This document shows, piece by piece, positions 54,743-64,000 of a stretch of DNA of 64,000 nucleotides (position 1 is the first letter of the stretch; every line of letters begins with the position of its first letter). The notes below the pieces were generated by a model. The model made no database searches. It was not told where the DNA came from and saw only the letters and a list, made by a program, of their open reading frames with translations. Both the position numbers and the translations under genes were made by a program. Origin of the DNA: Vespa crabro (Eukaryota; Arthropoda; Insecta; Hymenoptera; Vespidae); the NCBI RefSeq assembly GCF_910589235.1, contig NC_060974.1, positions 1,479,003 to 1,543,002 on the forward strand. Direction: 5' to 3'.

Positions 54743-55024
54743 CATATATATACATATATATACATATATATACATATATATATACATATATATATAGATA
54801 CACATATATATACAAGTGCTTCTTTTTTAGATCAAACGAACGCTTTCACAAGCATCAACCGAAATTTCTTTAAGCCACCGGTGAGCGAAGAAGTAAAGGA
54901 TATCGTCCGTAGAAATTTTACCCGCGAGGTCGAATTTTATCAATTCTGCAAGCAACGACTGTACAGACAATTGAGAGCGTTAAAATTGACCAACGCTGAT
55001 TTCACAATGAATAATCGCTTATAA
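41114..55024 (+). CDS. pip: Pipe, uronyl/heparan-type 2-O-sulfotransferase
   Basis: Exons: 41114-41163, 44770-44918, 50255-50325, 53104-53310, 53610-53689, 53781-54062, 54213-54367, 54831-55024. All phases match, giving 395 aa. It is a type II membrane protein: a basic cytosolic tail (MPKNSMWRQRRVVV), a signal anchor at about 18-37, then a lumenal stem and sulfotransferase domain. The PAPS-binding motifs are NRVPKVGSQT at 116-125 (Lys120) and VRDPVERVIS at 198-207. The sequence around NLPEPIYINVVRDPVERV and HEGIGDHRRQTLFFCGH matches Drosophila pipe rather than Hs2st as I know them. Pipe acts in the Golgi; in Drosophila it sulfates eggshell glycoproteins in ventral follicle cells and so starts the Toll cascade that sets dorsoventral polarity. 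N-glycosylation sequons are present (NNTK, NFTK, NTT, NFTR). Exons 1-3 are far apart, while the catalytic exons are clustered. Confidence 0.93.
46880..47014 (+). repeat. Left arm of an inverted repeat in pip intron 2
   Basis: About 135 bases starting ATTGATACCACTTGTGTGAT and ending in TTTCGAACAGATCAAA. They recur in inverse orientation at 47414-47546 with a handful of differences, enclosing about 400 bases. Confidence 0.85.
46980..47404 (+). repeat. Direct repeat, copy 1, in pip intron 2
   Basis: About 425 bases, repeated in the same orientation at 47548-47946. Identity is very high across the middle: one change over the roughly 120 bases from ATCCGGCTTTCGATTGGATG to CTACTATACCTTATAAAA. The main length difference is in the internal (TA)n run, which is longer in this copy. 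Confidence 0.88.
47414..47546 (-). repeat. Right arm of the inverted repeat in pip intron 2
   Basis: This is the inverse copy of 46880-47014. It runs from TTTGATCTGTTCGAAATCACG to GATACTT-type sequence reversed, ending GGTATCAATT. It sits between the two direct copies. Confidence 0.85.
47548..47946 (+). repeat. Direct repeat, copy 2, in pip intron 2
   Basis: Second copy of the 46980-47404 segment. It carries a shorter (TA)n run and a 3- to 4-base insertion (TTTTTGATTTCCGC versus TTTTTCCGC) near the end. It closes with TTTGGCCCGTTCGCCAA like copy 1. Confidence 0.88.
53411..53536. repeat. Compound (GATA)n/(GA)n microsatellite in pip intron 4
   Basis: Nine or so GATA units run straight into a long (GA)n tract with a few interruptions, 100 bases after the donor of the fourth pip coding exon. 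It generates several spurious long frames rich in Ser-Leu or Glu-Arg on both strands. Confidence 0.9.
54396..54686. mobile_element. piggyBac-type MITE in the last pip intron
   Basis: The element is flanked by TTAA at 54396-54399 and 54683-54686. Its inverted ends are identical over 12 bases after the TTAA: CCCTAGTTGTGC on the left and, reversed, on the right. Subterminal blocks also mirror one another loosely (GTGCATATGGGGTAAG and TTACACCCCATAGGCAC). It is about 283 bases, non-coding, and lies in the intron between 54367 and 54831. TTAA duplication with CCC-type ends fits the piggyBac superfamily. The ends differ from those of the 12828-13773 element after CCCT, so it belongs to another family. 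Confidence 0.85.
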
Positions 55025-55709
55025 GGAAGAGAACAAGACTATTCTTTCTTTTTTCTCTTGAAAAATATTCTCACCAATGAGGGATGACAACAGGATCGAT
55101 TCAGTTTCTTTCTTTATTTTTAAGAAAAGACAAACAAACTCCTGGTAAATCAGAAATGATATTTACGAATGCCAGCCATATGCGTAAATACCTTTTTTTT
55201 TTTTTCTTTTTATAATATATATGTATATAACTATTTTTCTGTTCCGTGATTATATCTCGTTGTCGTTTTACTTACAATTTGTCTTATTCGATTTGTCCAA
55301 CTTTTCACTCCTCTCGAATCTCGAATATTTTCGAGTCGTGAGTGTATGGTTGTGCAAATGTGTGCATGTGTGTGTGGAACAAGTAATGCATATTTATTAG
55401 AACTTGCCGTAAGAGTTCGTGAAAGGCTTGCTTGATACCTCGATTTCCACTAATAAGATCTCGACGTGAATTCGCTTAAGATTTGTTATCGCATAAATCT
55501 TATTGTTAGAAAATGTTTCCTAATTGACACCTTCATCGACTACAACAATTGTTCACGGTGAATTTGTCAAAGACTGACAAAGAGAAATTATCGTATCATG
55601 GATTTGTAACGATTAGCTGGACGTTCCAAAACATTACAGGGTAACTCTTGATGATTTATTGAGAAATGATTATAAACGACATTTGTACTATCACTAATTA
55701 CCTTCTCTC

Positions 55710-55755
<46 letters not shown>

Positions 55756-56004
55756 ATAATAAATGCCTGCCATTTTAAAAACTCATTCATTTCAAACATT
55801 TCGTTAATATTTCCTAAACAAAAACATTTACAAAGTAAAAGGATGGACAAGCCTTTTTTAAGAAACTAACATGAAATAAAAATCAAAAAACTATAAATCG
55901 TATATCTATTATTGTATTAATAATAGCACATAGTACAACGATACAGAATACAGATATACACATATATATATTTATATATATATATATATATATATGTATA
56001 TTTA

Positions 56005-56057
<53 letters not shown>

Positions 56058-56489
56058 ATGTATATATGTATGGTAAATATACGTATATTATTCATTTTAA
56101 TCAGGGATAATGTTCTTTCTTATCAGCGTTCGTACATAAAAATCCCTGTCGTGTACACATCTTTAATATCTTTAATATAACGTTATAATTCCCCAGGCAT
56201 ATTATAAGTTTTTTAAGGATTCAATAACGGTCAGAATAGGATCGTTTTGTCAAATGTTTGTGTAAAAAGAAATAAATAAATAAAAATCGTTGATCGATTT
56301 TTTGATGTTTGAAACGAAAAGTATGTATCTATAAGAGTAAAGATATCTCAAGGGGAAGAATAAGTATTTTATTAATGTATCAATTTTCCATCAAAATTAT
56401 ACAAAAATAGTACACTTTACGATAGTAGCAACGTAAAGTTTGATATGCGTATAAGTTGAAAATAATGATCGAAAATAACAAAGTGAAGA

Positions 56490-56569
<80 letters not shown>

Positions 56570-57914
56570 TATAATTTGAAAAAATCTATCGACACTAGTC
56601 GTAACAAATATATCGTTTAAAAATTTCATTTTTCTGAATTCGAGTGTAGTGAGAAGTCGTGTATCTTGTAAAATTATCTGAAGGTAGTACGTGCGCTCGA
56701 TTTATGCTTGACTCAAAAATATACATCCTTTCTTGTAAAACATTACGGAGGACAGAGTGCAGAATCAGTCTTGGCTAGGTTATTTTTTCATGGTATCGTA
56801 CGAAGAGATCTTTCTTAAAAAAAGTCTCTCTTGAGAAGCGCATTTGTTAATAGATATAAGTAATATATATTTCTTACAGTAGTAACACGTTAAATAGATT
56901 TAACGCGATGAAACGCGTTACGGTAACGATTAAATATATACATTTATATTTGCCTATATATATATATATTTACGATAGTGAGTTAACAATAATATTTTTT
57001 CCCCCGATAATTATTAATTTTCTTACGAACAATAACGCTTGTTTCTACATACTTATATAAAATTTCAATTAGGATCTTCTTAAACGACATCGAAACACAC
57101 GAATCGCAATCGATAAAAATTAATTAGACATTTTAACAATATTTTTATAATACACGAATTCCGATATTATCCTCTCGTTTGTGTAGCCTGTGGTCGAATA
57201 TATACGGATAAAAATATCTGACGAGAAAATAAAAGTGCTAAAAAACTCAGTCTACCGATGGAAGAGTAATTATAATCAGTATGGATAAAATATTCATTAA
57301 AATTGATAAAATTAGATAATTAACATCAAGACAGGATACGCATAAAAGATAAATCAAAGATTAATCCCTCTCTTTTGACTTTCGAATTCTCCGTTTGACT
57401 TTTTCGTCTAAGGATTTCAAATCGATCACAGCCAGAAATTGTTTCAACATGTTATTCTTCCTTTTTCACTTTTCTTTTCTTTGTTATTGTAGGAAAAAAA
57501 ATGACAGACGGCAATCAGTTGTAAATATTCAAACGAAATAGATAAGAACGAAAGGAAAGAAACGAAAAGAAAAGAAAAGAAAAGAAAAAAATATTTGTTA
57601 AAAGATTAAGCGAGCAAATAGGATTCGAGTCTTATTTTCAAAGATTTGTAAAATTCGTTAGTTTAAAAGTAAAATTGTTTGGCGAATTTTTTAACGAATA
57701 ATTCTCGAACCTTCCAGACGAAAACTCACGGCTCTATGGACTAGAGGTACGACAGATGCGCTTACACGTGTAAATACGGATATAAAAATATGCTATATTA
57801 TTATAATCTACAATCTTATCTCTCCTAGACTCATACGCAGAAACACTTTTTATTATCTTCTTCTCCTCCTCGCCGTTCTTTTTTGTGTTTTCTTTCTTTC
57901 TTTTCTTCTTTCTT

Positions 57915-58054
57915 ATTATTGTTGTTGCTGTTGTTGTTGTTGTTGTTGTTGTTATTAGTCGTAATAATAATAGTAGCAGTATTAGTAGTAGTAGTAATAG
58001 TAGTAATAGTAATAATAGTAGTAATAGTAATAGTAAAAGTAGTAGCAGTAGTAA

Positions 58055-58092
<38 letters not shown>

Positions 58093-58093
58093 A

Positions 58094-58188
<95 letters not shown>

Positions 58189-58335
58189 ACAGTTGTAGTG
58201 GTAGTTGTAGTGGTGATGATAGTAGTAGTAGTAGTAGTAATAGTAGTAGTAGTAGTTGTGGTGGTGGTGATAGTAATAGTAGTAGTAGTACTAGTAATAA
58301 TAAAGGTAGTGATAGTAGTAATAGTGATAATAGTA
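57915..58335. repeat. Large (GTA)n/(GTT)n trinucleotide array
   Basis: About 420 bases built of GTT units passing into GTA/TAG units, with interruptions (AAT, GCA, GGT). The purest block runs about 58045-58187. All three frames stay open on both strands, giving artefactual poly-Val, poly-Ser, poly-Thr and poly-Asn frames. No start context or neighbouring exon suggests translation. Confidence 0.93.
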
Positions 58336-59326
58336 TTCTTCGTAAAAGGCCATTCCATATTTTATTATTAGGTTGCTTCTGATAAAAATAAAAAATATCT
58401 TCTTTCGGACGGACCTAAGATAAAATGTCCAATCATTGACATTCTCAAAACTAAATGCGTTTCACCGTTTAATATATTTTTATTATCGAACATATATTTA
58501 TCAAAAGCCTCTCAGACGTGATATCCTTTCTTTTTATCGAAGAAGCACGTAAAACAAAACGCGCTGCTGATCGATCAGGTTATATCGTATTTATTGCATA
58601 TCGATGAGTTTTCGTTTATTATTATATTTCCTTTCGAACGGAGAATTTTCTCATGTTCGTTCGTTCGGTAAGCGTTGCGATTATTAGAACGATAAGAAAG
58701 CTTCACTCGATTTCTCGTCTCGTTTTCTTATCTCGGAGAGGATTAACAGAAATAAATTCGCTCTTCTCTTCGAAAAAGCATATCACAGGGTGTCGTTTAA
58801 ACGTCGTTTCGAGTGTATATACAACTAAAACATCTCTTTTGTTTTGTTTTTTGTTCCTTTTCTTTTTTGTTTCTTTTTTTTTGGTTTTTTCTTTTTTCTT
58901 TTTTGCTTTTCTTTCTTTTTCATTTCCTGTAAACTGTGCACAGATATACTCGACGATAAACTCAACGCTGATACTATTCTATTTACAAAAATTTACGATT
59001 ATGTAATAAATTATATATTCTCATTTTTCTATTTCTTCTTCTTCCTTTTGTTTCGTTTTTTCTTCATCTCAAATATTTATTCCTTCTATTATTTTCATCT
59101 GAAGTCAAGAGTATGAAAGCTCTAATTCCCGTGTACATCTATGTAAACATATATTTTGTTTCTTTTGAATTCATTTGTGTTTATCTAATATATATATATA
59201 TTAGATATATTATTATATTCATATACAATATATCTCGACTACCGAAAAACACTCTTTGTACTAATCTTTGATCCAACAGATACATATATATATATTCTCG
59301 CGAAACGTTCTCTTTTAAAGCCTGCA

Positions 59327-59332
<6 letters not shown>

Positions 59333-59388
<56 letters not shown>
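59333..59388. repeat. (TA)n microsatellite
   Basis: An almost perfect (TA)n run of about 55 bases. Similar runs lie at 3101-3140, 9461-9503, 10365-10408, 29217-29290, 47196-47249 and 55960-56048. Confidence 0.95.
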
Positions 59389-59391
<3 letters not shown>

Positions 59392-60496
59392 GCCGTTTGT
59401 TTGGCACGTCCATAATCACGTAGGTAGGTATAGAGGACGATTTTTACGCGTTACATGAGTTTGGACGACAGAGATTAGTCATGAGAAATTTAAAAGTAAA
59501 CGAGATTGATACAACATCCCCGGTCCACCGTATTATTGCATTTAACAATATGTTACTCGACTAATACTCGCTACTCCGCGTCTCGTTTATTCATTTAATT
59601 AGGTATTCATTGTTACGTACAATTAATATATGACGAGAAAGAAAAATATATCTGATACTAATAACGAACACCGCTACCGAAGCAGATTTACATTATCAGT
59701 GCCATCATTTCTACGATGTACGTTTGCTAAAAAATGTATTCCTAATGTAATCTCAATTTTATGGAACATTCACCGACAATTCCGGAAGTATTTAAGGTAA
59801 CAAACGATCATAATTTTCATTACATATTTTTATTGATGTTAATAATATTGTCGCGATAATGTAATATCCACACGTGCTTTTAATTTTCAGATTGGTCATC
59901 GGCTAAGAAATTTCTTCATTCGAACCGTACAAGCACGCATATACGCATATATAGGCACACGCATCATAGCGTTCGGAAAATACCACGGACGATATTGAAA
60001 GTGATTTACTTAAATACGATTCCATCGCACGACGATTTTCTTGTCGGCAAAGCAAGATGGATTCCTTCTGTTACGTAGGTAAGCTTAAGAAAATACAGAT
60101 GACGATAGAGAAAAAGTCGAGAGCATAAAAATGGATACAACGACACCGACATCTCGACAAGGTATTTGTGCTTTTTTTCCTTTTTTTCCTTGTACTTTCG
60201 TATATCACTCTAATCACAAAAATATCCTGTAGATATACTTGACTATGTTCATTGAAATCAATGTTCTTTCATTGTCAGTTACTCAGTCTTCCTTCTTGAA
60301 CATATAATCGAATTTCTAAACGATACGGTACACGACCGGACTCGATTGGACTATTAATTGAGTATTTTGAATTCTTCGGAAATTGGCAGGAAATAATAAT
60401 TGACGATCGTCGGTAGAGAGATTGAGTGTTGCCGCTGGGGTATCATTTCCGGATGAGTTTAACGATAAAAATCTTTAGTCGTCGAGCATGTAGAAA

Positions 60497-63100
60497 TCAA
60501 TAGAACACAGGTGACCAGTCCCTTTGATTTTCCCTCGCCGTTACCGAGATGTATTCGACGCTGGAAGAGACCGGTAAGCATTGAAAACAGTAATTGGTGC
60601 CGGCGTTGTTGTCCCAAAATTGTGTGCCTTTGCATTGAAATCTGACAGCAAATTCCAGTCTCTGTCCGATCGTCAGAGTGTGACAATAGAGAATGAAAGA
60701 AAATTTGTCGCTGAAGCCGTCGCACGAATTCGATATATAGCTCGCTTGAAGATCGCTGAAATTCTTCCAAGAATTTAGGGTGTATCTTATGTGAACCGAT
60801 TTGTGAAAGTCGAGGTTGAGAACTCTCACTGTACCTTGTATGCAAAGAGTTAACGGATCCTGGACAAGAACATTTTCCAAGCACACTTTACGTTCTCGAA
60901 CGAAATCGAGGAAATTTGGAAGTCCACCGGGTTGTTGAAAGAGCGGTACTAATGTCCTATCAACGACTCTTGATGTGGACGCGGGAGAATATCGTTGTTG
61001 CCAGCTCGTAGAAAGGCCGAGATTCGCCGGACTGCTTTCTTTTTGGAAACTGTCGTCGTATATCAAATCGCTATATGCCGAATTTGGTATCTTTGGTATT
61101 TCGTCAAGGAAGGTTCTTACATCCGCAAGATCCAAGCCCAAAACATCAGCAAATCTAACGATCTTTTTTCTTCCGGGTGTTCCCGGTGGCGTCTTACCAG
61201 TCTTCAATGAGGAACATCGTCTGAGCCTCCGCGGTCTTCCTTCTTCCATTGACTCCCTCCCCTCTCCCTCCTCTTCGTCATCCTCCACATCTTCGTTTTC
61301 TTCTTTAGCTTCTTTCGAGGCTACTCGCTCGTCCCCCCACTTGTTCCTATTTATTGAACCACTCCGATCTTTGTTAGACTTCTCTTTGTCCAGGTCCAAC
61401 AAGAATAGAGATATTTTCTCATCGCTCTTTGCATTTAATACTGTTTCATTCTCGATTTGCAAAGTCACTTCGTTCATTACAGGTTTATTCAATTTTTCCG
61501 TCAGTCTTCTTCCTGTGGGACATTCTACTACGAGTTGATCGGCTATATTCAATGTACTAACATAAACGGAGAGGTCCCCATCGTTGATAGCTGACTCTTC
61601 CAGATCTGTGTCTATTTGGCCGTTTGCATCCGTAGGACTATCGTCGCTAATCGTTTCCGCCTCCTCCGTAGTAACATTTCCAATGAGTTTGTCGTCAGTA
61701 AAATCGCAAGAGGAGGAGTCTTGTTCTTTGATCGGATCTTGAGTAAGTTCTTCCGGGAAACTGAGAAAATCAATAATATCGTATCCTTCCTCCTCGTTTT
61801 TCTCGATCGTTCTTGGTAAGGTACTCGGGGCCAAAGTTATTGTACCTATGTTGTCCAGTATCTCTGAGTCCGAATGCGACTTTGGAAGATGTTTGCACGT
61901 TGGTAGATAATTGTTGCCGGGCCTGGTAGTCTCGTCACGAAGGGAAACGGTGCTATCGTCGTCGAAAGTGCTCCAAAGAGATTCGTGACTCGGTGAAGTG
62001 GTCTCGCGAGAGCTCCTATCGTTCAACGAATCTTCTGAACTGCATTCCTCTTTAGTGGGTCTATTCTGACGAGTATCGAGGCGAAACCTCTCCAAGGGCA
62101 ACGGTTTGTACTTACTCACGGATAGACTCGAGTCCGACGAATCCTCTCGATATATAGACGATCCATCTACCGACAACGATGGCTTTTCTTTCACCGAGAC
62201 ATCATCCAAATTGTTACAGACATTTGAAGTTGACTCGCTCTCGGAACTTGTAACAGGATCAAAGTAAACCTCGTTCTTAATCTTTTCTGCGTCTGACGAT
62301 TCTGGATCAAAGTAAATCTCGGAAGCCTCGCTCGCTGGCGAGGTTCCACTTGCCGGCGAAGCGAAAACGCATTCCGACTCGGACTCCTGATCGATTCCTA
62401 GCCTCGGACCGTTCGGTGAACAATGACAAGTTTCGTGATGATTCGTCTTAAGAATTTCAGTATTTACCAACAAATCAGCTAATTCCGCCGGCGTGACTTC
62501 TTCGGCGGGTGAGCCTGGTTCGTGTTCGAAATCTAGATCATCTTCGAAGTCGCAATAAAGTTCCGTTTCCGGACTGTTTCGCGATTGACGCCGAAAAATA
62601 CGATCTATGGGATTACCAGCGGCTGTTTCGGAGGGTGCATGCAACCACGAGGCAACCTCGCGCGTTATCGGCTTGGTAATCACTGCTGCCGCCGCCGCCG
62701 CCGCCACCGCCACTTCTGCTGATGAGGACGTTGACGTCGTAGTCGGCGAGATACCGCGCGAAGAATCATCCGCGTTACCCAATGATGTAAGCCGTCGATG
62801 AAGACGTCGAGCAAAGGCTTCCGCTCTTCCGCGACAACCACCGGAAAAGAGAGAACCCACCAAGCCGCATGAATTATCGGTGTGACCGTGTCCTCGTCCT
62901 CGTCCATATTCGGTACCGGCTGAGTTTGTGCTGCTCATCTTCGATAAAGTTTTCTCCGTCTTACCGTCCGACGATAATCTCGTATCGAGATTCGAGGATG
63001 AGCCTGTTACCGAGCTCGCGTCCGAGTCCAGCCGAAAATCCGAACTCGAACTCGAACTCGGACTGTCCAATTCCTTTGGTTCGCGATTCCCCGTATTGAT
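60497..63100 (-). CDS. PP1 glycogen-targeting regulatory subunit with CBM21 domain (PPP1R3 family), partial
   Basis: One 2604-base minus-strand exon encodes 867 aa to the stop. It is open at its 5' side to an acceptor, AAATTTCAG|ATCAATACG, at 63101/63100, so upstream coding or leader exons remain to be found. The first in-frame ATG in this exon is MSSTNSAG, about 130 bases in. The long N-terminal part is Ser/Glu/Asp-rich and disordered, with a poly-Ala run. A PP1-docking RVxF motif lies in KKIVRFADVLGLDLADV (about 61126-61175), preceded by RRCSSLKTGKTPPGTPG. A C-terminal CBM21 domain (about 60590-60900) has the hallmark YTLNSWKNFSD and FWDNNAGTNY. Such proteins bring protein phosphatase 1 to glycogen and promote glycogen synthesis. 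Drosophila relatives are Gbs-70E and Gbs-76A; I cannot tell which is closer. The tail after the CBM is only about 30 residues. Confidence 0.9.
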   Translation of the reverse strand: MNTGNREPKELDSPSSSSSSDFRLDSDASSVTGSSSNLDTRLSSDGKTEKTLSKMSSTNSAGTEYGRGRGHGHTDNSCGLVGSLFSGGCRGRAEAFARRLHRRLTSLGNADDSSRGISPTTTSTSSSAEVAVAAAAAAAVITKPITREVASWLHAPSETAAGNPIDRIFRRQSRNSPETELYCDFEDDLDFEHEPGSPAEEVTPAELADLLVNTEILKTNHHETCHCSPNGPRLGIDQESESECVFASPASGTSPASEASEIYFDPESSDAEKIKNEVYFDPVTSSESESTSNVCNNLDDVSVKEKPSLSVDGSSIYREDSSDSSLSVSKYKPLPLERFRLDTRQNRPTKEECSSEDSLNDRSSRETTSPSHESLWSTFDDDSTVSLRDETTRPGNNYLPTCKHLPKSHSDSEILDNIGTITLAPSTLPRTIEKNEEEGYDIIDFLSFPEELTQDPIKEQDSSSCDFTDDKLIGNVTTEEAETISDDSPTDANGQIDTDLEESAINDGDLSVYVSTLNIADQLVVECPTGRRLTEKLNKPVMNEVTLQIENETVLNAKSDEKISLFLLDLDKEKSNKDRSGSINRNKWGDERVASKEAKEENEDVEDDEEEGEGRESMEEGRPRRLRRCSSLKTGKTPPGTPGRKKIVRFADVLGLDLADVRTFLDEIPKIPNSAYSDLIYDDSFQKESSPANLGLSTSWQQRYSPASTSRVVDRTLVPLFQQPGGLPNFLDFVRERKVCLENVLVQDPLTLCIQGTVRVLNLDFHKSVHIRYTLNSWKNFSDLQASYISNSCDGFSDKFSFILYCHTLTIGQRLEFAVRFQCKGTQFWDNNAGTNYCFQCLPVSSSVEYISVTARENQRDWSPVFY

Positions 63101-64000
63101 CTGAAATTTGAAATTATCCCGTCAAAAGCAACCTAAAATGTAAGTAAGCTCTAAAAATAACAGCTTCGATTTTGCTATACAATTCATTCTACGTAAGCCT
63201 TATCGAGTATCGTATCTCGATCACGCTTGCACACATGATTTTCTTTCTTTCGTTTTTTCGATCTTCTTTTCAAGAAAGCAAAGCGAAGCAAAGCTTTAGA
63301 GCGCGTGCATGCGAGAGAGAGAGAGAGAGAGAGAGAGGCGGAATCTTTTTAATACATGTATACATCGACCGCGAGAAAAGTGGAGCGGTATAAATACGAC
63401 TGGCTCGTAGTCAAGTACGCCTACATACTGGACACGTGATTCGTACTTTCAACAAGTACGTCGTCTGGCCTGCCTTAAATACCAACGATTTGTTTTCAAG
63501 TAAACGGAATTTTACTCAAACAAAATATTTGCAATTTTTCATTATTATAAAAATCTCATTATATCGATTTGCGATCAGCATGTTTGATTTTTCTAATCGG
63601 ACAGGACTTTAACCGACATCTAATGCGAATAGAAAATCTACTCTTTCCCTCTCTCGTATTTCGTACTGCGACTTATCGGTAAACCATCGTGCAATGTTGT
63701 AAACAAAATATTACGTAAAATATACATAATATAATATATGACATTTCTATGAGACAATCTTGACTCTTGATGATCGTTGTCTATGCGTTATAATTAAATG
63801 GCTAAACAAATGTCACTGTTACCATTACCCTCAGGACCGACCATTCATATTTCTTTTTCCCTTTCGTTCCTCTTATAGGAAAAAATAAAAGATTTATTTC
63901 TACGTATTAGAGAATTTCGGGCCGGGTTAGTTGGGAAGCAATCGTTAATCGTTTGAGGTGCATAGGCTATTACTGATAGACACGGTGTGTGCGGACGCTG
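63101..64000. other. Upstream flank or intron of the PP1 targeting subunit gene
   Basis: This should be intron sequence leading to an earlier exon outside the window. It holds a short (GA)n run at 63313-63338 and no exon I can support. Confidence 0.5.

Larger units (their letters stand above)
55025..60496. other. Convergent intergenic region between pip and the PP1 targeting subunit gene
   Basis: Both flanking genes end here, so their 3'UTRs lie inside. An AATAAA at 55758-55763 could end pip. Simple repeats: (CT)n at 55704-55747, (TA)n at 55960-56048 and 56491-56569, a trinucleotide array at 57915-58335 and (TA)n at 59333-59388. An exon-like piece on the plus strand at 59891-60079 is noted among the findings. 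No protein gene is supported. Confidence 0.55.

Noticed and set aside
57831..58382. Long frames on both strands coding poly-Val, poly-Ser or poly-Thr
   Set aside because: They are products of the trinucleotide array, which is open in all frames; there is no start context and no non-repetitive sequence.
60975..61538. 187-codon plus-strand frame
   Set aside because: It is a shadow of the PP1 targeting subunit exon, which carries recognisable motifs on the minus strand.
1..64000. CRISPR array, bacterial operon or viral insertion
   Set aside because: All regular repeats are microsatellites or transposon ends, and all recognised genes are intron-bearing or insect-like.

Overview
This is AT-rich eukaryotic DNA, almost certainly from an insect and most likely an aculeate hymenopteran (bee, wasp or ant). 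The genes are split by introns with GT/AG borders. Intergenic DNA is dense in (GA)n, (TA)n and poly-T tracts. A KDM4 that keeps its PHD and Tudor reader domains rules out Drosophila, whose Kdm4A and Kdm4B lack them. The order was inferred from gene content and style, not from any search.

Layout from left to right. (1) 326-482 (-): a weak candidate first coding exon of an unrecognised gene leaving the window on the left. (2) 3249-8781 (+): a complete 7-exon KDM4 JmjC histone demethylase of 1596 aa. (3) 12208-21512 (-): a complete 9-exon ABCG half-transporter of 636 aa, with a probable non-coding leader exon near 24.2-24.4 kb. Its last intron holds a deleted piggyBac element, and a small mariner-type MITE lies just inside its first coding intron. 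(4) 30500-34333 (+): a second, divergently transcribed ABCG half-transporter of 654 aa in 12 exons. (5) 35825-37723 (-): a single-exon secreted leucine-rich-repeat protein of 632 aa with a 5'UTR intron and a TATA box. (6) 41114-55024 (+): pip (pipe), a type II Golgi-type 2-O-sulfotransferase of 395 aa whose 8 coding exons are spread over 14 kb. Its introns carry a composite inverted/direct repeat and a piggyBac-type MITE. (7) 60497-63100 (-): the last and main exon of a PP1 glycogen-targeting subunit with an RVxF motif and a CBM21 domain; its start lies upstream.

The genes do not form a pathway. They are ordinary, separately regulated insect genes: chromatin modification, lipid or sterol export by two related ABCG proteins, extracellular recognition, dorsoventral/glycan patterning, and glycogen control. 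The two ABCG genes are the only related pair. They lie head to head about 9 kb apart and share several exon borders, which fits an old local duplication.

Every coding exon chain was built by hand from splice sites, with reading phase checked across each junction. Coding borders are therefore well supported, while untranslated exons and promoters are inference. I found no tRNA, rRNA, CRISPR, viral or bacterial-type system. The most unusual items are the TTAA-flanked piggyBac derivatives, the nested inverted/direct repeat in a pip intron, and an ABCG intron with a non-standard donor whose first bases repeat the start of the next exon.
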